This document shows, piece after piece, positions 23,701 to 34,976 of a stretch of 64,000 nucleotides of DNA. Source of the stretch: Fallopia convolvulus (taxonomy: Eukaryota > Streptophyta > Magnoliopsida > Caryophyllales > Polygonaceae); contig OZ024718.1 in assembly GCA_964016875.1 (NCBI GenBank), positions 7,879,001 through 7,943,000 of the forward strand. Direction: 5' to 3'. The notes under the pieces are model-generated. The model saw only the letters and a program-made list of their open reading frames with translations. It was not told the DNA's origin and made no database searches. The position numbers and the translations under genes are program-made. Each line of letters opens with the position of its first letter. The first letter of the stretch is position 1.

Positions 23701-26700
23701 GAGTACCTTCTTCCTCCCACTTCCTGTTTTCTCAGCCCACTCAATGACCTTTGAAGCAGATTCTTTGCTGTTTAACCCATTGATGTCAAGGCCAGTTGTC
23801 AAACTTGATGAATTGATCAAAAAACCATTACCAGCATAAGCTTCTTGGTGATCTCTGCTACTATCATCATCTGGCTTTACTACACGTTTTATAGGGATTT
23901 TATATTTTATAGCGAACTCATGGTCACGTGAATCATGTGCAGGTACAGCCATTATTGCACCCGTACCGTAGCTGCAACAATTTCAACATTTAACAGAATT
24001 AATTAGAGCATAAAATGGCACACAAAAAGATACACAAGCACAAGTGATTTTCCATATTAAACATGACAGATAAACCTCTGAGTTCAATGCAAATACCACA
24101 TTCTGGTGGTAAGAGTTTTAAGAATACAGATACTACCACAGATTGTGTCGGACTGTCAGTCTTAAGAATAGACTATGATCTCCGTTCTAAATTAAATAAT
24201 TGAAACCATAATAGTCAAAATATGCCCAGGCATACCTCCCTAAAACATAATCTGCAACCCATATAGGGATGGACTCTCCATTAGCCGGATTTATTGCATA
24301 GCCACCACTTAAAACCCCAGTTTTTTCTTTCTGGAGCTCAGTCCGTTCAAGGTCACTTTTTCTCAACGCCATCTCTTTGTAATCCTCCACCTATGCTTAA
24401 AACCAATAGTCACATATGCATACATATTTATCATGCACTACTGTTGAGGCACTGGAAAAAGAAGAGAAAACATACATATATGCTCTGTTCAGCGGACACT
24501 AAGGATTGCAACAACGGATGCTCAGGTGCAAGGACAAGGTAGCTGCACAAAGACACCAATTATAAGAAGTATGCTACACAGGCTCACAGGTTGTTGAGAA
24601 GGGGAATATAAGAGTATCACATAGTGCAAAATACATACGTTGCTCCAAATATGGTATCAGGCCTAGTTGTATACACAGTGATCTTAGTGCCTGTTTCATT
24701 TCCATTTGAATCTAGCACAGGGAATTCCAATTCAGCACCTTCTGACTTGCCTATCCAATTTCGTTGCATTTCCTTCACACTTTCAGGCCAGTCAAGTTCA
24801 TCTAGATCTTCAAGAAGTCGATCAGCATATGCAGTGATTTTCAGCATCCACTGCCGCATAGGCTGCTTGTAATAAACAATGATACTGAAATTATAAAACC
24901 ATTGAGAAATGAATAGAAGTAAGAGAAGCATCAAGACACATAAGTAAGAGGAAAAGAAAAACAGATTTAGAGAACCTTTCTTATAACTGGATGACCACCA
25001 CGCTCACTAACACCGTCTACAACTTCCTCGTTTGCCAACACAGTCCCGAGAGCTGGACACCAGTTCACACGAACCTCCGCCTGCATGTGCAAGTGTAGAC
25101 TTCAGAGTACATTGCACATAGAGCTTTCTAAATAGGACGCTCTATAGGCAGTATGATTCCTGACCTGATATGCCAATCCTCTTTTCAGAAGTTGAAGAAA
25201 TATCCACTGGGTCCATCTAAAATATTCAGGTTCTGTTGTAGAGATTTCTCGATCCCAATCATATGAAAACCCCAGTGATTTAAGCTGAGAGGAAATAAGA
25301 TGAACAAACAACTAAACTACTGTAGTTTTTTTTATATTAAATCCAAAACTAAAAGTAAAATATATGAAAATAAAAACTGTTTCAAACCCATAATGTTATG
25401 CATTTCCATATTGACCAGGACATCATTTATAGAGTCAAAAGCAAGCAATCTTTACAAAAAAAATGAGAGACTAGATCAAGTTCATCAAACTGTGTCTGGT
25501 GGTCCAAATATTTTTCCCTAGTGTTAATATCAGAAAATCCTAGTTGAGTATAATGCAAAAGCATGTGTTAGTTCCACTATATACAATTTGCAGTTTTGCA
25601 AAGTAGTGGCCTTCTAATCAACTCAGTCCTAAGAATTGGTGTGAAGTCAACAAAACACAAACACGCAATGGGACCCCAATCACACTATCTTCCACAAGTA
25701 ATTCGAGTTACCAAACTTCAGACTGATGTGCTAATTTGACTTGAAAATCAAAGGAACTTCCATACCCTGTAAACACCAGCTAAACAGTTTGTGGAACTGG
25801 ACTCCAAACAATCCACTTAACAAGATCCATATCTGAGCATAAGAATGTTATTCACCTGTGTTCGAAATCGCTCTATGTTTCTCATGGTTGTGATTTTGGG
25901 ATGAGTACCTGTCTGTCACAAATGTGGTACCAATATTAGTCACTTAATAGACAAATTTTAACTACTTCACTGGCACAAAGCAAATGATGCAGAAAGATCT
26001 GAAAACATACGTCAATTGCATATTGCTCTGCAGGCAACCCAAATGCATCCCAACCCATCGGATGCAAAACGTTGAAGCCCTGCATGCGTTTGAATCTAGC
26101 TAGTATATCAGTAGCTGTGTACCCAAGTGGATGGCCAACATGTAAACCAGCTCCACTACAAAGTATATTGCCAAAGTCAGTGATGAAATCAACTTGTAAT
26201 TAAAGGGATACACAAAAAGATGATCTTGTCTAGTAGACTAGTACTATGCCCCAGGAAGAAATCCTTAGATGGAATTATCCACGGAAAAGTGAAAATACCC
26301 AAAATACTACTAATCAAACTAAGGCGCATTAAGCTTTTTGATCCTAATTCTTCTCTACCTTCAAAATCAAATTGAAAAGACAAAGAAAACCATTTGCCAC
26401 TACATTGCCTGGAACCTATTAAAAAAGATTGATTAAGGATAATGAGATGCTCATAACGCCGTATTTGAGCCTGATTGCAGACCATAAATAAGAAAGGAAC
26501 TCTTTTTGGAGCATCCAGAATCGGAAACTCTTCAGTCAAGGGTAAAAAAACACAGAAAACAGGGTTCAGAGATGGGATAACCTCGGATAAGGAAACATAT
26601 CGAGAACGTAAAACTTAGGTTTGGAAGTATCAATATCATCTGGAGTTCGAAAAGTTCGATTCTCCTCCCAAAAATGCTGCCATTTAGGCTCGATTTCGTG

Positions 26701-26982
26701 GTAAGGGTATGCCCTAACTCTCTTGTGTTGCCCCTTGGTCTCGTCTCCGTATTTATCATCCTCCACACCACCCAGCTCGGCTCTCAGTCTGCTTCTCCGA
26801 CGACGAACATTGATTCCGAACCCCAACGGTAGAAAACTCGAAGCGTTGCCGGATTGGAAGCTCCTGTAACGGCTAGTGATACGAGAGCGGTAATTCTTTG
26901 CAGGGAGAAAAACTGCTGGACATTTCAGTGAAGAATGGTGTAAATTTTGGAATTGAAATGCCAGCTTCAAGTGTGTATCCAT
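20733..26982 (-). CDS. Leucyl-tRNA synthetase, bacterial type, organelle-targeted
   Basis: Charges organellar tRNA-Leu with leucine. Nineteen exons join in phase to 980 aa: 26582-26982, 26011-26155, 25856-25912, 25165-25284, 24976-25080, 24639-24862, 24476-24542, 24236-24390, 23707-23971, 23315-23509, 23105-23184, 22869-22931, 22676-22757, 22099-22176, 21931-22032, 21624-21796, 21292-21547, 21066-21197 and 20733-20975. Residues 1 to about 70 are rich in Ser, Arg and Lys and poor in acids, as in a transit peptide. The class I HIGH site is HVGH (139-142), and KMSKS is at 737-741. The CP1 editing domain shows TTRPDT (341-346) and AVPAHDSRD, whose universal aspartate is D441. The tRNA-binding C-terminal domain is complete. 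The Arabidopsis homologue is essential for embryo development and serves both chloroplasts and mitochondria; dual targeting here is inferred. Confidence 0.95.
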
Positions 26983-27197
26983 GGCAGGCTGGGCGTTTGG
27001 AGGGAGCGCGGGGGAGGAATTGAGGGAAGAGATTGTATGCCGGATAATGCTTTATCCGTGGTCCCAGCCAAACAATAAAAACCTTCAAAATAGAAAAATG
27101 GAAAGGTTTATTGGGCTGCTTGGGCCTGCTTAAGCTGATTGGGCTTTGTGAAACAAATTAGAGTTGTGTTAATGGTACACTTCATTTATTTATAAGG
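26983..27197. promoter_or_regulatory. Upstream region of the leucyl-tRNA synthetase gene
   Basis: Short 5' flank of the minus-strand synthetase gene. It presumably holds the 5' UTR and promoter. No clear TATA box was found, as often for housekeeping genes. Confidence 0.35.
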
Positions 27198-27254
<57 letters not shown>

Positions 27255-27446
27255 GGCTTCGGGCATTTGGTTCAATGATTTGGCCTTTGGGGTAGTACCC
27301 GAGGTCACCGTTTCGAATCTCTCGGGCGGTGGTTTGCCCTTACTCCTTAGAATTGGTTAGTAACTAATTCTCTTCCCTTGTGGACGCTTGTGAGCCCAAT
27401 TACTACTTGTGGCGGCCTTAATCCTTATCATATAAAAAAAAAAAAA
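27198..27446 (+). mobile_element. CAA microsatellite followed by a tRNA-derived SINE
   Basis: A run of CAA triplets at about 27198-27253 is followed by a roughly 190-bp sequence with the B-box-like GTTTCGAATCTC, then GAGCCCAATT, and a terminal A-run at about 27427-27452. The layout is that of a plant SINE. The A-box region is degenerate, so a working tRNA gene is excluded. Confidence 0.6.
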
Positions 27447-27708
27447 AAAAAAACAATATTGACCTGATAAAGTCAAGTTGCAGCGGAATCTAGTAAAAAT
27501 TTAAAATGGCCAAATCAAAGGAAGAAAGCAACTAGCAAGAAACAAAGGAGGCACAATGAACGAATGGGGTAAGTACAACACCAGCACAACTTCACGTTAT
27601 CGAAAAGAAGGTCATCAAGAAAAAAATTATTAGGATGTGTACTAAAACTCTTGAAAATGTCTTTGAAAAGAAAGACCATCGGGAACAACACATTCACGAT
27701 CGTCTAGA

Positions 27709-28572
27709 TCAATAACATGGTCCAATATTGGGTAAAGCTTCATCATCATTAAGAGGCATCTCCCTACAAGACTTGACAACCCTTTCTTCCACCCTAGTTT
27801 TTGCTCTTCCCGATTTCAACAAAACTTTTGTGGAGGAAACAAATGATTTAGGTACTGGTACAAGAGTCGTCCTCGTGCAAGATTTGACAACCCTTTCTTC
27901 CACCCTAGTTTTTGCTCTTCCTGATTTCAACAAAAGTTTTGTTATGGAAACAAATGCTTTAGGTACTAGTACAAGAAACGTCCTCATGCAAGATCATCAT
28001 CTCATTTGCTACATCAACAAGTCTCTTATTCATCGTCAATAACAGTATGAAAGGGAGTTAATTATTGTAGTGCATGCTATTCAAAAGTGGAGCTCGTATT
28101 TTTCATTATCCGAACAAACTAGAAGAGCCTTAAATTTCTACTCGACCACTAGGTTACCACTTTGTTCTAACACATATGGATTGCAAAGTTCATGGACTTT
28201 GATTATTGAATTCAATGTAAAAGGGGTGTAGAAATGTCATTGATAATGCTTTATCAAGGGTCTATCATTCCCAGTTGCTTCAAATGCATCTCACATTTAC
28301 TTAAAATTATCCTTATGATCCCCTTAAGCAGTCATGCTAGGATGATCAATTGTTAGCAAAGATCATATAAGAATTACAACATGGCCCTCTATCTCACTAC
28401 AAATCCTCATATGAAAAGGGTGAGCTACGATATATGTAGAGGTAAACTTATGGTTGGTGACAACTCAATTTTAAAAACAAATAATTTGAGATGGTTGCAT
28501 GATTCCTCTTTTGGTGGCCACTCTAGTAGAGATTCCACCACTCAAAAAGTTTCGTCTTTGTTCTACTAAGAG
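27709..28572 (+). pseudogene. Decayed gypsy-type pol fragment (RT/RNase H and integrase zinc finger)
   Basis: The frame 27728-28042 contains FALPDFNKTFV and ETNDLGTGTR, matching the RNase H start of Ty3/gypsy pol (usually ALPDF, ETDAS). Further on, YEREL, then AIQKW and ALS-like segments lie in shifted frames. The frame 28381-28569 has the integrase HHCC-like HDSSFGGHSSRDSTTQKV and ends in LFY. Several frameshifts and stops make it non-functional. The segment from 27767 is duplicated in tandem with a period of 111 bp, that is 37 codons. No LTRs could be tied to it. Confidence 0.7.
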
Positions 28573-29989
28573 AGAATGTGTAAAATATCAAAATGTTTGA
28601 AACTACTTTGTTTGCCAATAAAATAAGAGTGCTAATGCTCCATATCCTGGTTTATTGTTGTTATAAAAGATGAGCTTGGATTTTGACGGTTCCAAACGCA
28701 AGTCACGTGGCCGACTTCGAGTTTGTGAAACAAATCGTCAACGTGAGTCATGTCCCCGACGTGGAAGAAAGGCAAATGGAGAAGATCTTGAAGACGCGTG
28801 CGATATTGAAGATATGATCGAGATATTCTAGTTATAGATAGGATCTTCTATGCTTGGATAAGGCTTCGTTGATTGTCTTAAGCCTTAAGCCTTATCTTAT
28901 TGTATTATCTTTTATGCTTAGGATGATCTTTATATGAATAGAAATATATTATCTTTCCATAACCGAATTAAAAGATAATATATTTCTAGTTGGCCTAGTT
29001 TTCGTCTATATTCACCTGGGGATTAGGTTTAGATAGTACAAACTCATATTCTACATTGTGTGAAAAAAGAAAAACAAAGTGTTCGAGAGTTCGAAAAAAG
29101 AAGAGAGTACATAGGCTTGATAGTTGATTGGGAATAGGATTTTACTCGGTTCAAACGGGTGCTAGCATACTTGGAAAGTAGGCTTAGCTCCGGGTTTTTC
29201 TTGTAAACATATTCGAAAGATTAATAAAGCAAGCTACAGCTTTTAATCACTCCAAGCGAGAACTTGGAAGGGAGTGATTTTCACACTTGATTGACAGAGT
29301 TTGTTGATCAAGTGTTTCCACTATAAAAATCATTGTGTCAAGTAAGTCTTTCTTGTTATTAAATTCCGCTGCATACACTTTGAGATCGATAACTTAGTTG
29401 AGGTCGGCGGCCTAGACGTGTAATAACGATCCTACACGTAAATTTACTACTATTGAGGGGCTCCCTAACCCTTCACCTAAATTTACTACTAGTTTCATAG
29501 TAGTCGATTGACTTATAAAGTACTTGCATTCTTGCCTTTGAAGTACCCACCTACTTCACCATTGATGTTGACTAATATTATCTCAATAGCGTGTTCAAAC
29601 TCCAAGGGTTCCCAAAGTCCATCGTTAATGACATGGAAATCACGTTAGAATTATTTCGTCTTTAAGGCGTCCATCTAAACTTCTACATTGCCTATCTTCT
29701 CAAGGTGATGGCTAGAAAAAGGGTACAAATCACACTCTTGAAACATATCACAGTTGTATGTGTTATGATACACCTTTTACTTGGAGTTATTGACTTCTTC
29801 TTGTGGAATGGTGGTATAATACCACTCATCATTCTGCTATACAAGTTACAACATAAGAGATAAAGCCGAAGCAATAGAAATCGACGACTGGAATGAACCG
29901 AAAAAAGTCTAGAATCAAAGGCGAACAAAAATTGTCTTAAAATGGTGTTTTTCTTTGCTTAAAAAAGAGAGTTTTATGAGGTTTTAAAA
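28573..29989. other. Intergenic DNA with LTR-like sequence, no gene
   Basis: Around 28650-29440 the sequence reads like a plant retroelement LTR, for example TTATTAAATTCCGCTGC near 29356. I could not find matching ends or a target duplication. No coding region is supported. Confidence 0.3.
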
Positions 29990-29994
29990 CTGAA

Positions 29995-30326
29995 TGTTAC
30001 AGTAAATCATTGTAATAAAAAAAATAATAAAAATAAGCAGATTCTAACAGAATGTAATCTAGGGCGAGATTAGTTGCCACGTGTAATGAATCTGCTACTG
30101 GGGTTGATTGAGCTTAAATAGCTCTTTCGGGTGACATTGTAATTCATTCAGAAATTCAATCAAATTCTTTTGACCTCAATTCTCTCTATCTTTGTTCTTC
30201 AACTACTTTGGTGATTGTGATTCTTTCTGCGATCAATCATCAGGTTGGTTAAGGGTTGTTGTTCCTCGATTGAACATTAACTCTGCTTTCAATCCTTATT
30301 TGCCATTGATACAGTTTACTGTATTA
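29995..30326 (+). repeat. 5' LTR of the gag-only element
   Basis: 332 bp, starting TGTTACAGTAAA and ending TTTACTGTATTA, so its ends are imperfect inverted repeats. It matches the 3' LTR at about 326 of 332 positions by eye. Confidence 0.9.
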
Positions 30327-30355
30327 AAGGTATCAGAGCAAGACGACCTGCGACA

Positions 30356-31618
30356 ATGGCGGAATCAGGTACGTTGACGAGGGCGCAAGCTTTAGCAAGG
30401 GAAACGGCCATGCGAGAAGCGGAAGAAGCTGTCGCCTCCAAATTCGATACTCTGGAAGCACGAATTCAGAAGATGGATGTTGAATTCAAAGAAAATATCT
30501 CTCTATTGTTCGAAGCTGTCAATCAAATTCCAACTGGCGGTCACAATCAGAGTCGTCATGATCAAATTCCAGTATTCGGTGTGGAGTCTTCTATGGCAAA
30601 TCAACAGATCCTTCAAGATCCTTCCAGACACAGGCAAGGATATTCAAGTATCACTCGTTTATCCAAGATTGACTTTCCAAGATTCAATGGTGATAAGGTG
30701 AAGGATTGGCTGTTTAAAATCGAACAGTTCTTTTCAATTGATCACACACCAGTAGAGTTAAAAGTGGGATTAGCTTCGATTCACTTTGACGATCATGCTG
30801 CCACTTGGCACCAATCCCTAATGCAAACGGAATTAGGGAGGAATGTTGTGAATGATTGGCCTAGTTATAGGAAATTGATCTTGGAAAGGTTTGGGGAACT
30901 ATTAGATGATCCGATCACTGAGCTTAAGAATTTACAGGAGAGTCAAGGAATCTGTGAGTATCATAGCCAATTTGAAGCAATCAGAACTAGGGTTAATTTG
31001 CCCGAAGAGTACCTGGTGAGTGCTTATCTAGCTGGTCTCAAAATGGACACGCAAATGCATGTCAGAATGTTCCAGCCAAGCACAATCAGGCATTGCTATA
31101 TGCTTGGCAAGCTCTATGAGACTGCTCATCCCAGGAAGAATAGTATGCAGTCTAACTCCGGTTTCAAGTCATTTGGTGGTAACAACAAGGGTAGTTTTTC
31201 TTCCAGAAAGGAGATTGAGTTCAAAACTGATGGTGTGTTGGGAAATAGGCCAAAAGAGTTGATAACTGGTCCAAAAAAGTTTTTAACCAGTGAAGAGATG
31301 AATGAAAGAAGGGCTAAAGGTCTTTGCTATTTCTGTGATGAGAAGTATACTCCGGGCCATCATCTTAAGCACAAGAAGACTCAGCTATATATGATGGAAA
31401 TGGATGAAGATTGTGATCAAGAAGAGGGTCAGAATTCTTCTTCAGAAGAGGAAGAGGAGGAATCAGTTCAGGTCTCAGTAAATGCTGTTGCTGGAGTTTC
31501 TGATTTCAGAACAATGCGGGTTAAAGGAGTGTGTGGTAGACAACCCTTGTTTATTCTCATCGACTCGGGTAGCACACATAATTTCATTGACAAGAAGATG
31601 GCTGACATTAGGTTGTAA
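30356..31618 (+). CDS. Retrotransposon gag (with start of protease)
   Basis: A 420-aa ORF beginning 29 bp after the 5' LTR end. It has an N-terminal coiled-coil-like region (about 15-60). The gag core of gypsy elements follows, with FPRFNGDKVKDWLFKIEQFF and WPSYRKLILERF. A degenerate zinc knuckle, CYFCDEKYTPGHH, has lost its last cysteine. An acidic stretch (SSSEEEEEE) comes next, and then the protease active site LIDSGSTHNFID near the end. The frame breaks at MADIRL; the protease continues in another frame from about 31611 (GCKMVSAGSTKV and later MVLGIQWL) to about 31855. The gag part looks intact, the protease broken. Confidence 0.85.
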   Translation: MAESGTLTRAQALARETAMREAEEAVASKFDTLEARIQKMDVEFKENISLLFEAVNQIPTGGHNQSRHDQIPVFGVESSMANQQILQDPSRHRQGYSSITRLSKIDFPRFNGDKVKDWLFKIEQFFSIDHTPVELKVGLASIHFDDHAATWHQSLMQTELGRNVVNDWPSYRKLILERFGELLDDPITELKNLQESQGICEYHSQFEAIRTRVNLPEEYLVSAYLAGLKMDTQMHVRMFQPSTIRHCYMLGKLYETAHPRKNSMQSNSGFKSFGGNNKGSFSSRKEIEFKTDGVLGNRPKELITGPKKFLTSEEMNERRAKGLCYFCDEKYTPGHHLKHKKTQLYMMEMDEDCDQEEGQNSSSEEEEEESVQVSVNAVAGVSDFRTMRVKGVCGRQPLFILIDSGSTHNFIDKKMADIRL

Positions 31619-31873
31619 GATGGTTTCTGCTGGGTCAACCAAGGTCACTGTAGCTGATGGTAGTTCCTTGCAAGTAAGTGCCAAAATTGAGGGATTTGAG
31701 TGGAATTTCCAACAGGTTCCATTTAAGGCTGATTTGATGGTAATTCCTTTGGGCTGCTGTGATATGGTGCTGGGTATTCAGTGGTTAGAGACCTTGGGTC
31801 CTATTAAGTGGTTGCGCAACAGAAAGATGGTACTGAATGGCATCCAACAAGGTTTTTCAAGGAGGGAAGATTT

Positions 31874-32205
31874 TGTTATAGTAAATCACTGTAATAAAAA
31901 AAATAATAAAAATAAGCATATTCTAACAGAATGTAATCTAGGACGAGATTAGTTGCCACGTGTAATGAATCTGCTACTGGGGTTGATTGAGCTTAAATAG
32001 CTCTTTCGGGTGACATTGTAATTCATTCAGAAATTCAATCAAATTCTTTTGACCTCAATTCTCTCTATCTTTGTTCTTCAACTACTTTGGTAATTGTGAT
32101 TCTTTCTGCGATCAATCATCAGGTTGGTTAAGGGTTGTTGTTCCTCGATTGAACATTAACTCTGTTTTCAATCCTTATTTGCCATTGATACAGTTTACTG
32201 TATTA
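31874..32205 (+). repeat. 3' LTR of the gag-only element
   Basis: 332 bp, starting TGTTATAGTAAA and ending TTTACTGTATTA. It follows the polypurine tract directly and is followed by the target duplication CTGAA. Confidence 0.9.
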
Positions 32206-32210
32206 CTGAA

Positions 32211-32632
32211 AGATAACATAACACGTACAAACCAAACAAATATCACAAGGATCATAAAACAAACGATGGAGAGAAACTTTCGAAAACCGTTTCGAAGGAA
32301 AACACATGAAGCATAGCTTTAAACAAAAGAATTCAAAGATTGCCCAACAAGATTGGGGAAAAACAAAAGGCATATAAATAAACAAACATATCAAAAAAAT
32401 ATCTCCGCAAAAACAATCGGCCTTAAGTTGAGGTTGAATTATTACAGGGCTTTTACTCCACTCTCTACATAGAAGAGAAGTGATATTCAATTTTATTGAC
32501 CACAAACCAGAAGAAAAACTTTGGTACTTGATATGACTCTGAGAAACACCAATTAGAAAACACCCTACAACAAATATAAACATCATTTGTAAGAATGAGG
32601 GAGTGTAAGAATGAGGGAGTGTAAATTGGACC
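32211..32632. other. Intergenic DNA, nothing recognised
   Basis: AT-rich sequence between the gag-only element and a SINE. A short direct repeat of AAGAATGAGGGAGTGTAA lies at about 32590-32625. No gene is seen. Confidence 0.35.
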
Positions 32633-32815
32633 CCTAGTTGGCTCAAGTGGTAAACGACTTGCTCTACATCCACGAGGTCTGGGGTTCATCTCCAGTGGAT
32701 GTAAAAAAATTCCTTTGAGAGACTCACCCGCCAAAGCCAGGTGCTCGACCGAGGTCGAACTGGATATAGCCAAGACGAAGCTCTGGTGAACCGGTGAGCA
32801 ACCAAATTTTTTTTG
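32628..32815 (+). mobile_element. tRNA-derived SINE
   Basis: The 5' part carries an A-box-like TAGTTGGCTCAAGTGG and a B-box-like GGGGTTCATCTCC with tRNA spacing. An unrelated body of about 100 bp and a short T-rich end follow. It is the best-preserved SINE in the window. It lacks a tRNA fold and CCA context for function. Confidence 0.65.
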
Positions 32816-32876
32816 AAGAGTATTCAATCAAAAAAAGAGATTAAAAATGCAATCGATTAGTAGCTACTGGGCATTG

Positions 32877-34064
32877 TTATTAAAATCCCGATTCGATTCA
32901 ACGATTTTACGATCCAAAGTGACGGAGTGATTCACGATTCTATGTAGAATCTTATTTGTGGTAGAATCTTAAGTGATCACAATAAAAACATATAAAATCT
33001 TTTGTACGATCCGATTTTATATACGATTGTATAAACGATTATAACGATTCTACAAAATGACTACTACTATTTATATATTATTAATTTGTTCAAGGTTTGT
33101 CTCTCAATTATATTCAATTATTCTAACTAACAATTTACTTATTACATTCATAAAATTTATAATATTTTTCACTTTGTATATAATAAATCGATAATATATA
33201 TGATTGTTTTTACATACTTTTAGTTATAATATAGAATCTTACGATTCAACGACCCGATTTTACGATCCAATCCGGAGATCGTTCTACGTTTCGATCCTAG
33301 AATCCCGATTTTAATAGGGTGAATTTCACAAAACCACCCGCGAAAAATGAGTTTGTGCACAAAACCACCCGTAAAAATTGAAATTGTAGCAAACCACCCG
33401 TAAAAACATTTCGTTTGCAAAAAACCACCTGTAAAAATTGAAATTTCAGCAAACCACCCGTAAAAATATTTCATTTGCAAAAAACCACCCATAAAAATAT
33501 TCCGTTTGCAAAAGACCATCCAAGTCAATGATTCTGTTAAATTTTCCGTTAGAAAACAAAATTTTATTATTTCCTCTTCTAAAACTCCAATTTTACCATT
33601 TAAACACACAAACCCAAACCATAGATTTTGAATTTGTGATGTGTGAATGTTTTCTTACTTGGATTTAAAGAACGAGATAGCAACACCTCCGATTCTTTCA
33701 ACCAAAGCCCAAACACGAAATACTAATTCATCTCCCTAGATCGGAGAATTTGGATTGATTGAAGTTCATTCGTCCTCCTCGTTCTTTTTCATCCGGAAAT
33801 AAAACATTTCGTTTGGGTTTTGGTGTTTGAATAGTAGAAATTGGTATTTTAGTAGTGAAAATAATGAAATTCCATATTTTTAACGAATAATTTAACGGAA
33901 TTGTTGATTTGGGTGGCCTTTTGCAAACGGAATATTTTTATGGGTGGTTTTTTGCAAACAAAATATTTTTACTGGTGGTTTGCTGAAATTTCAATTTTTA
34001 CGGGTGGTTTGTGCACAAACCCATATTTCTCGGGTAGTTTTATGAAATTCACCCATTTTAATAA
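32877..34064. mobile_element. TIR element (MITE-like) interrupted by a second MITE
   Basis: The ends are TTATTAAAATCCCGATTC at the left and its near-complement GATTTTAATAA at the right, where the inner insertion has duplicated ATTTTAATA. Without the inserted 738 bp and its duplication it is about 441 bp. The 5-bp CATTG occurs on both sides (32872-32876 and 34065-34069) and may be the target duplication. The body is rich in ACGATTC and ACGATCC repeats. No ORF is present. Confidence 0.55.
33317..34054. mobile_element. Mutator-type MITE with 9-bp target duplication (738 bp)
   Basis: Starts GGGTGAATTTCACAAAACC and ends with the inverted form GTTTTATGAAATTCACCC. Both arms hold several copies of AAACCACCCGTAAAAA or its complement, so the inverted arms extend over about 200 bp. 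The 9-bp ATTTTAATA flanks it on both sides (33308-33316 and 34055-34063). Long inverted arms and 9-bp duplication fit a Mutator-like MITE. ORFs inside the arms are repeat artefacts. Confidence 0.85.
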
Positions 34065-34415
34065 CATTGCTATTGGGTCATCTTCCAATTTATTACAGTA
34101 TAAATAAAATATAATAACAAAAATTAATCCGAAAAATATAACACTTAAATGTTAAATATAATAATAAAAAAGTGAATGTATAGTGTTCGTGTGCCAATCG
34201 GATTTTACGGCAACCTTTTCGGTGGTGAGTTAACAATTACACAGCGTTTGACAGTATTAACTTTATGATTTAAGTTATGCAAAAGGGTAATCTTGTAATT
34301 GACTTTAATAAAGAAGCCTAGGGTTTTTTTGTATCCATATAAATAGAAAAGTAATGTGTATCCTCCCCACCTTTGCCCTCAAAAAAAACCTCCCACCTTT
34401 CCTCCCCTGTATCTC

Positions 34416-34511
34416 ATGGAGAGAGAAAATCAAAGTTGGAGCAAATCCAACCATGGAAGAAAAGCACATCAAGTGGAACACGTTAAACCATCGAAGACTT
34501 CATCTCTTAAG
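34416..34511 (+). CDS. Possible first exon of an unidentified gene
   Basis: An ATG opens a 32-codon frame (MERENQSWSKSNHGRKAHQV onwards) that ends at AAG with a good donor GTTAGT. A second ATG in another frame (34453) reaches the same donor. Possible downstream exons lie at 37204-37341 and 37703-37817 on the same strand. I could not join them in phase to this one, so the gene may be broken, misjoined or not real. I do not recognise the protein. Confidence 0.2.
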
Positions 34512-34784
34512 GTTAGTGATAAGAATCTATCCCTTCTCAACTTTTCTTTGTATAACTGCAATTGTCAAATTGGGGTTTTGTAAAAAAATTGTTGTGTAGT
34601 AAAGAAATTGAGATTGAGTTAGTAAGTAAGACTTTGCATAAAAAAATTTGAGTTTACTTGAGGCATATGATCAAATTAGGTATTAAATTGAAATGAAGTA
34701 TTTTGTCAAAGATATCAAATTTGGGGGTTTCATTGACTTGTACAAACACCAACCAATTTTCAAACCCTAGTTTTAAGAGAATAA

Positions 34785-34973
34785 GATCTTGTTTGTTTTC
34801 ATATTCATGATATAGAGAATGAGTTAGAATGAGTCAAACCCATACCAATGTTTGTTTTAATTAAGGGGATGATAATGAGTAGTAAAATAAACTAGAGTTT
34901 ATACCCATCATAAAATTAAAGTATGAGTGATTTCTATTCTAACTCGATTCTTAATATAGAAACAAACGGGGCC
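34785..34973. mobile_element. Tourist-like MITE (189 bp)
   Basis: Left end GATCTTGTTTGTTTTC, right end GAAACAAACGGGGCC. TAA lies on both sides (34782-34784 and 34974-34976), as for PIF/Harbinger-derived MITEs. The right TAA is shared with the next element. Confidence 0.6.
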
Positions 34974-34976
34974 TAA

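Larger units (their letters stand above)
29995..32205 (+). mobile_element. Compact gag-only LTR retrotransposon (TR-GAG-like), 2211 bp
   Basis: Two 332-bp LTRs lie at 29995-30326 and 31874-32205 and differ at about six positions by eye. The element is flanked by the 5-bp repeat CTGAA (29990-29994 and 32206-32210). Two bases after the 5' LTR is GGTATCAGAGC, the initiator-Met tRNA primer-binding site. Just before the 3' LTR is the purine tract AAGGAGGGAAGA. Inside are only gag and a broken protease; reverse transcriptase, RNase H and integrase are absent. It must have moved with enzymes from a full-length gypsy relative. High LTR identity points to a fairly recent insertion. Confidence 0.93.

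Noticed and set aside
32628..32705. tRNA gene
   Set aside because: The A and B boxes are those of a SINE head; no complete cloverleaf can be drawn.
33220..34107. ORFs with repeated GGFLQTK-like units
   Set aside because: They are translations of the inverted arms of the MITE.
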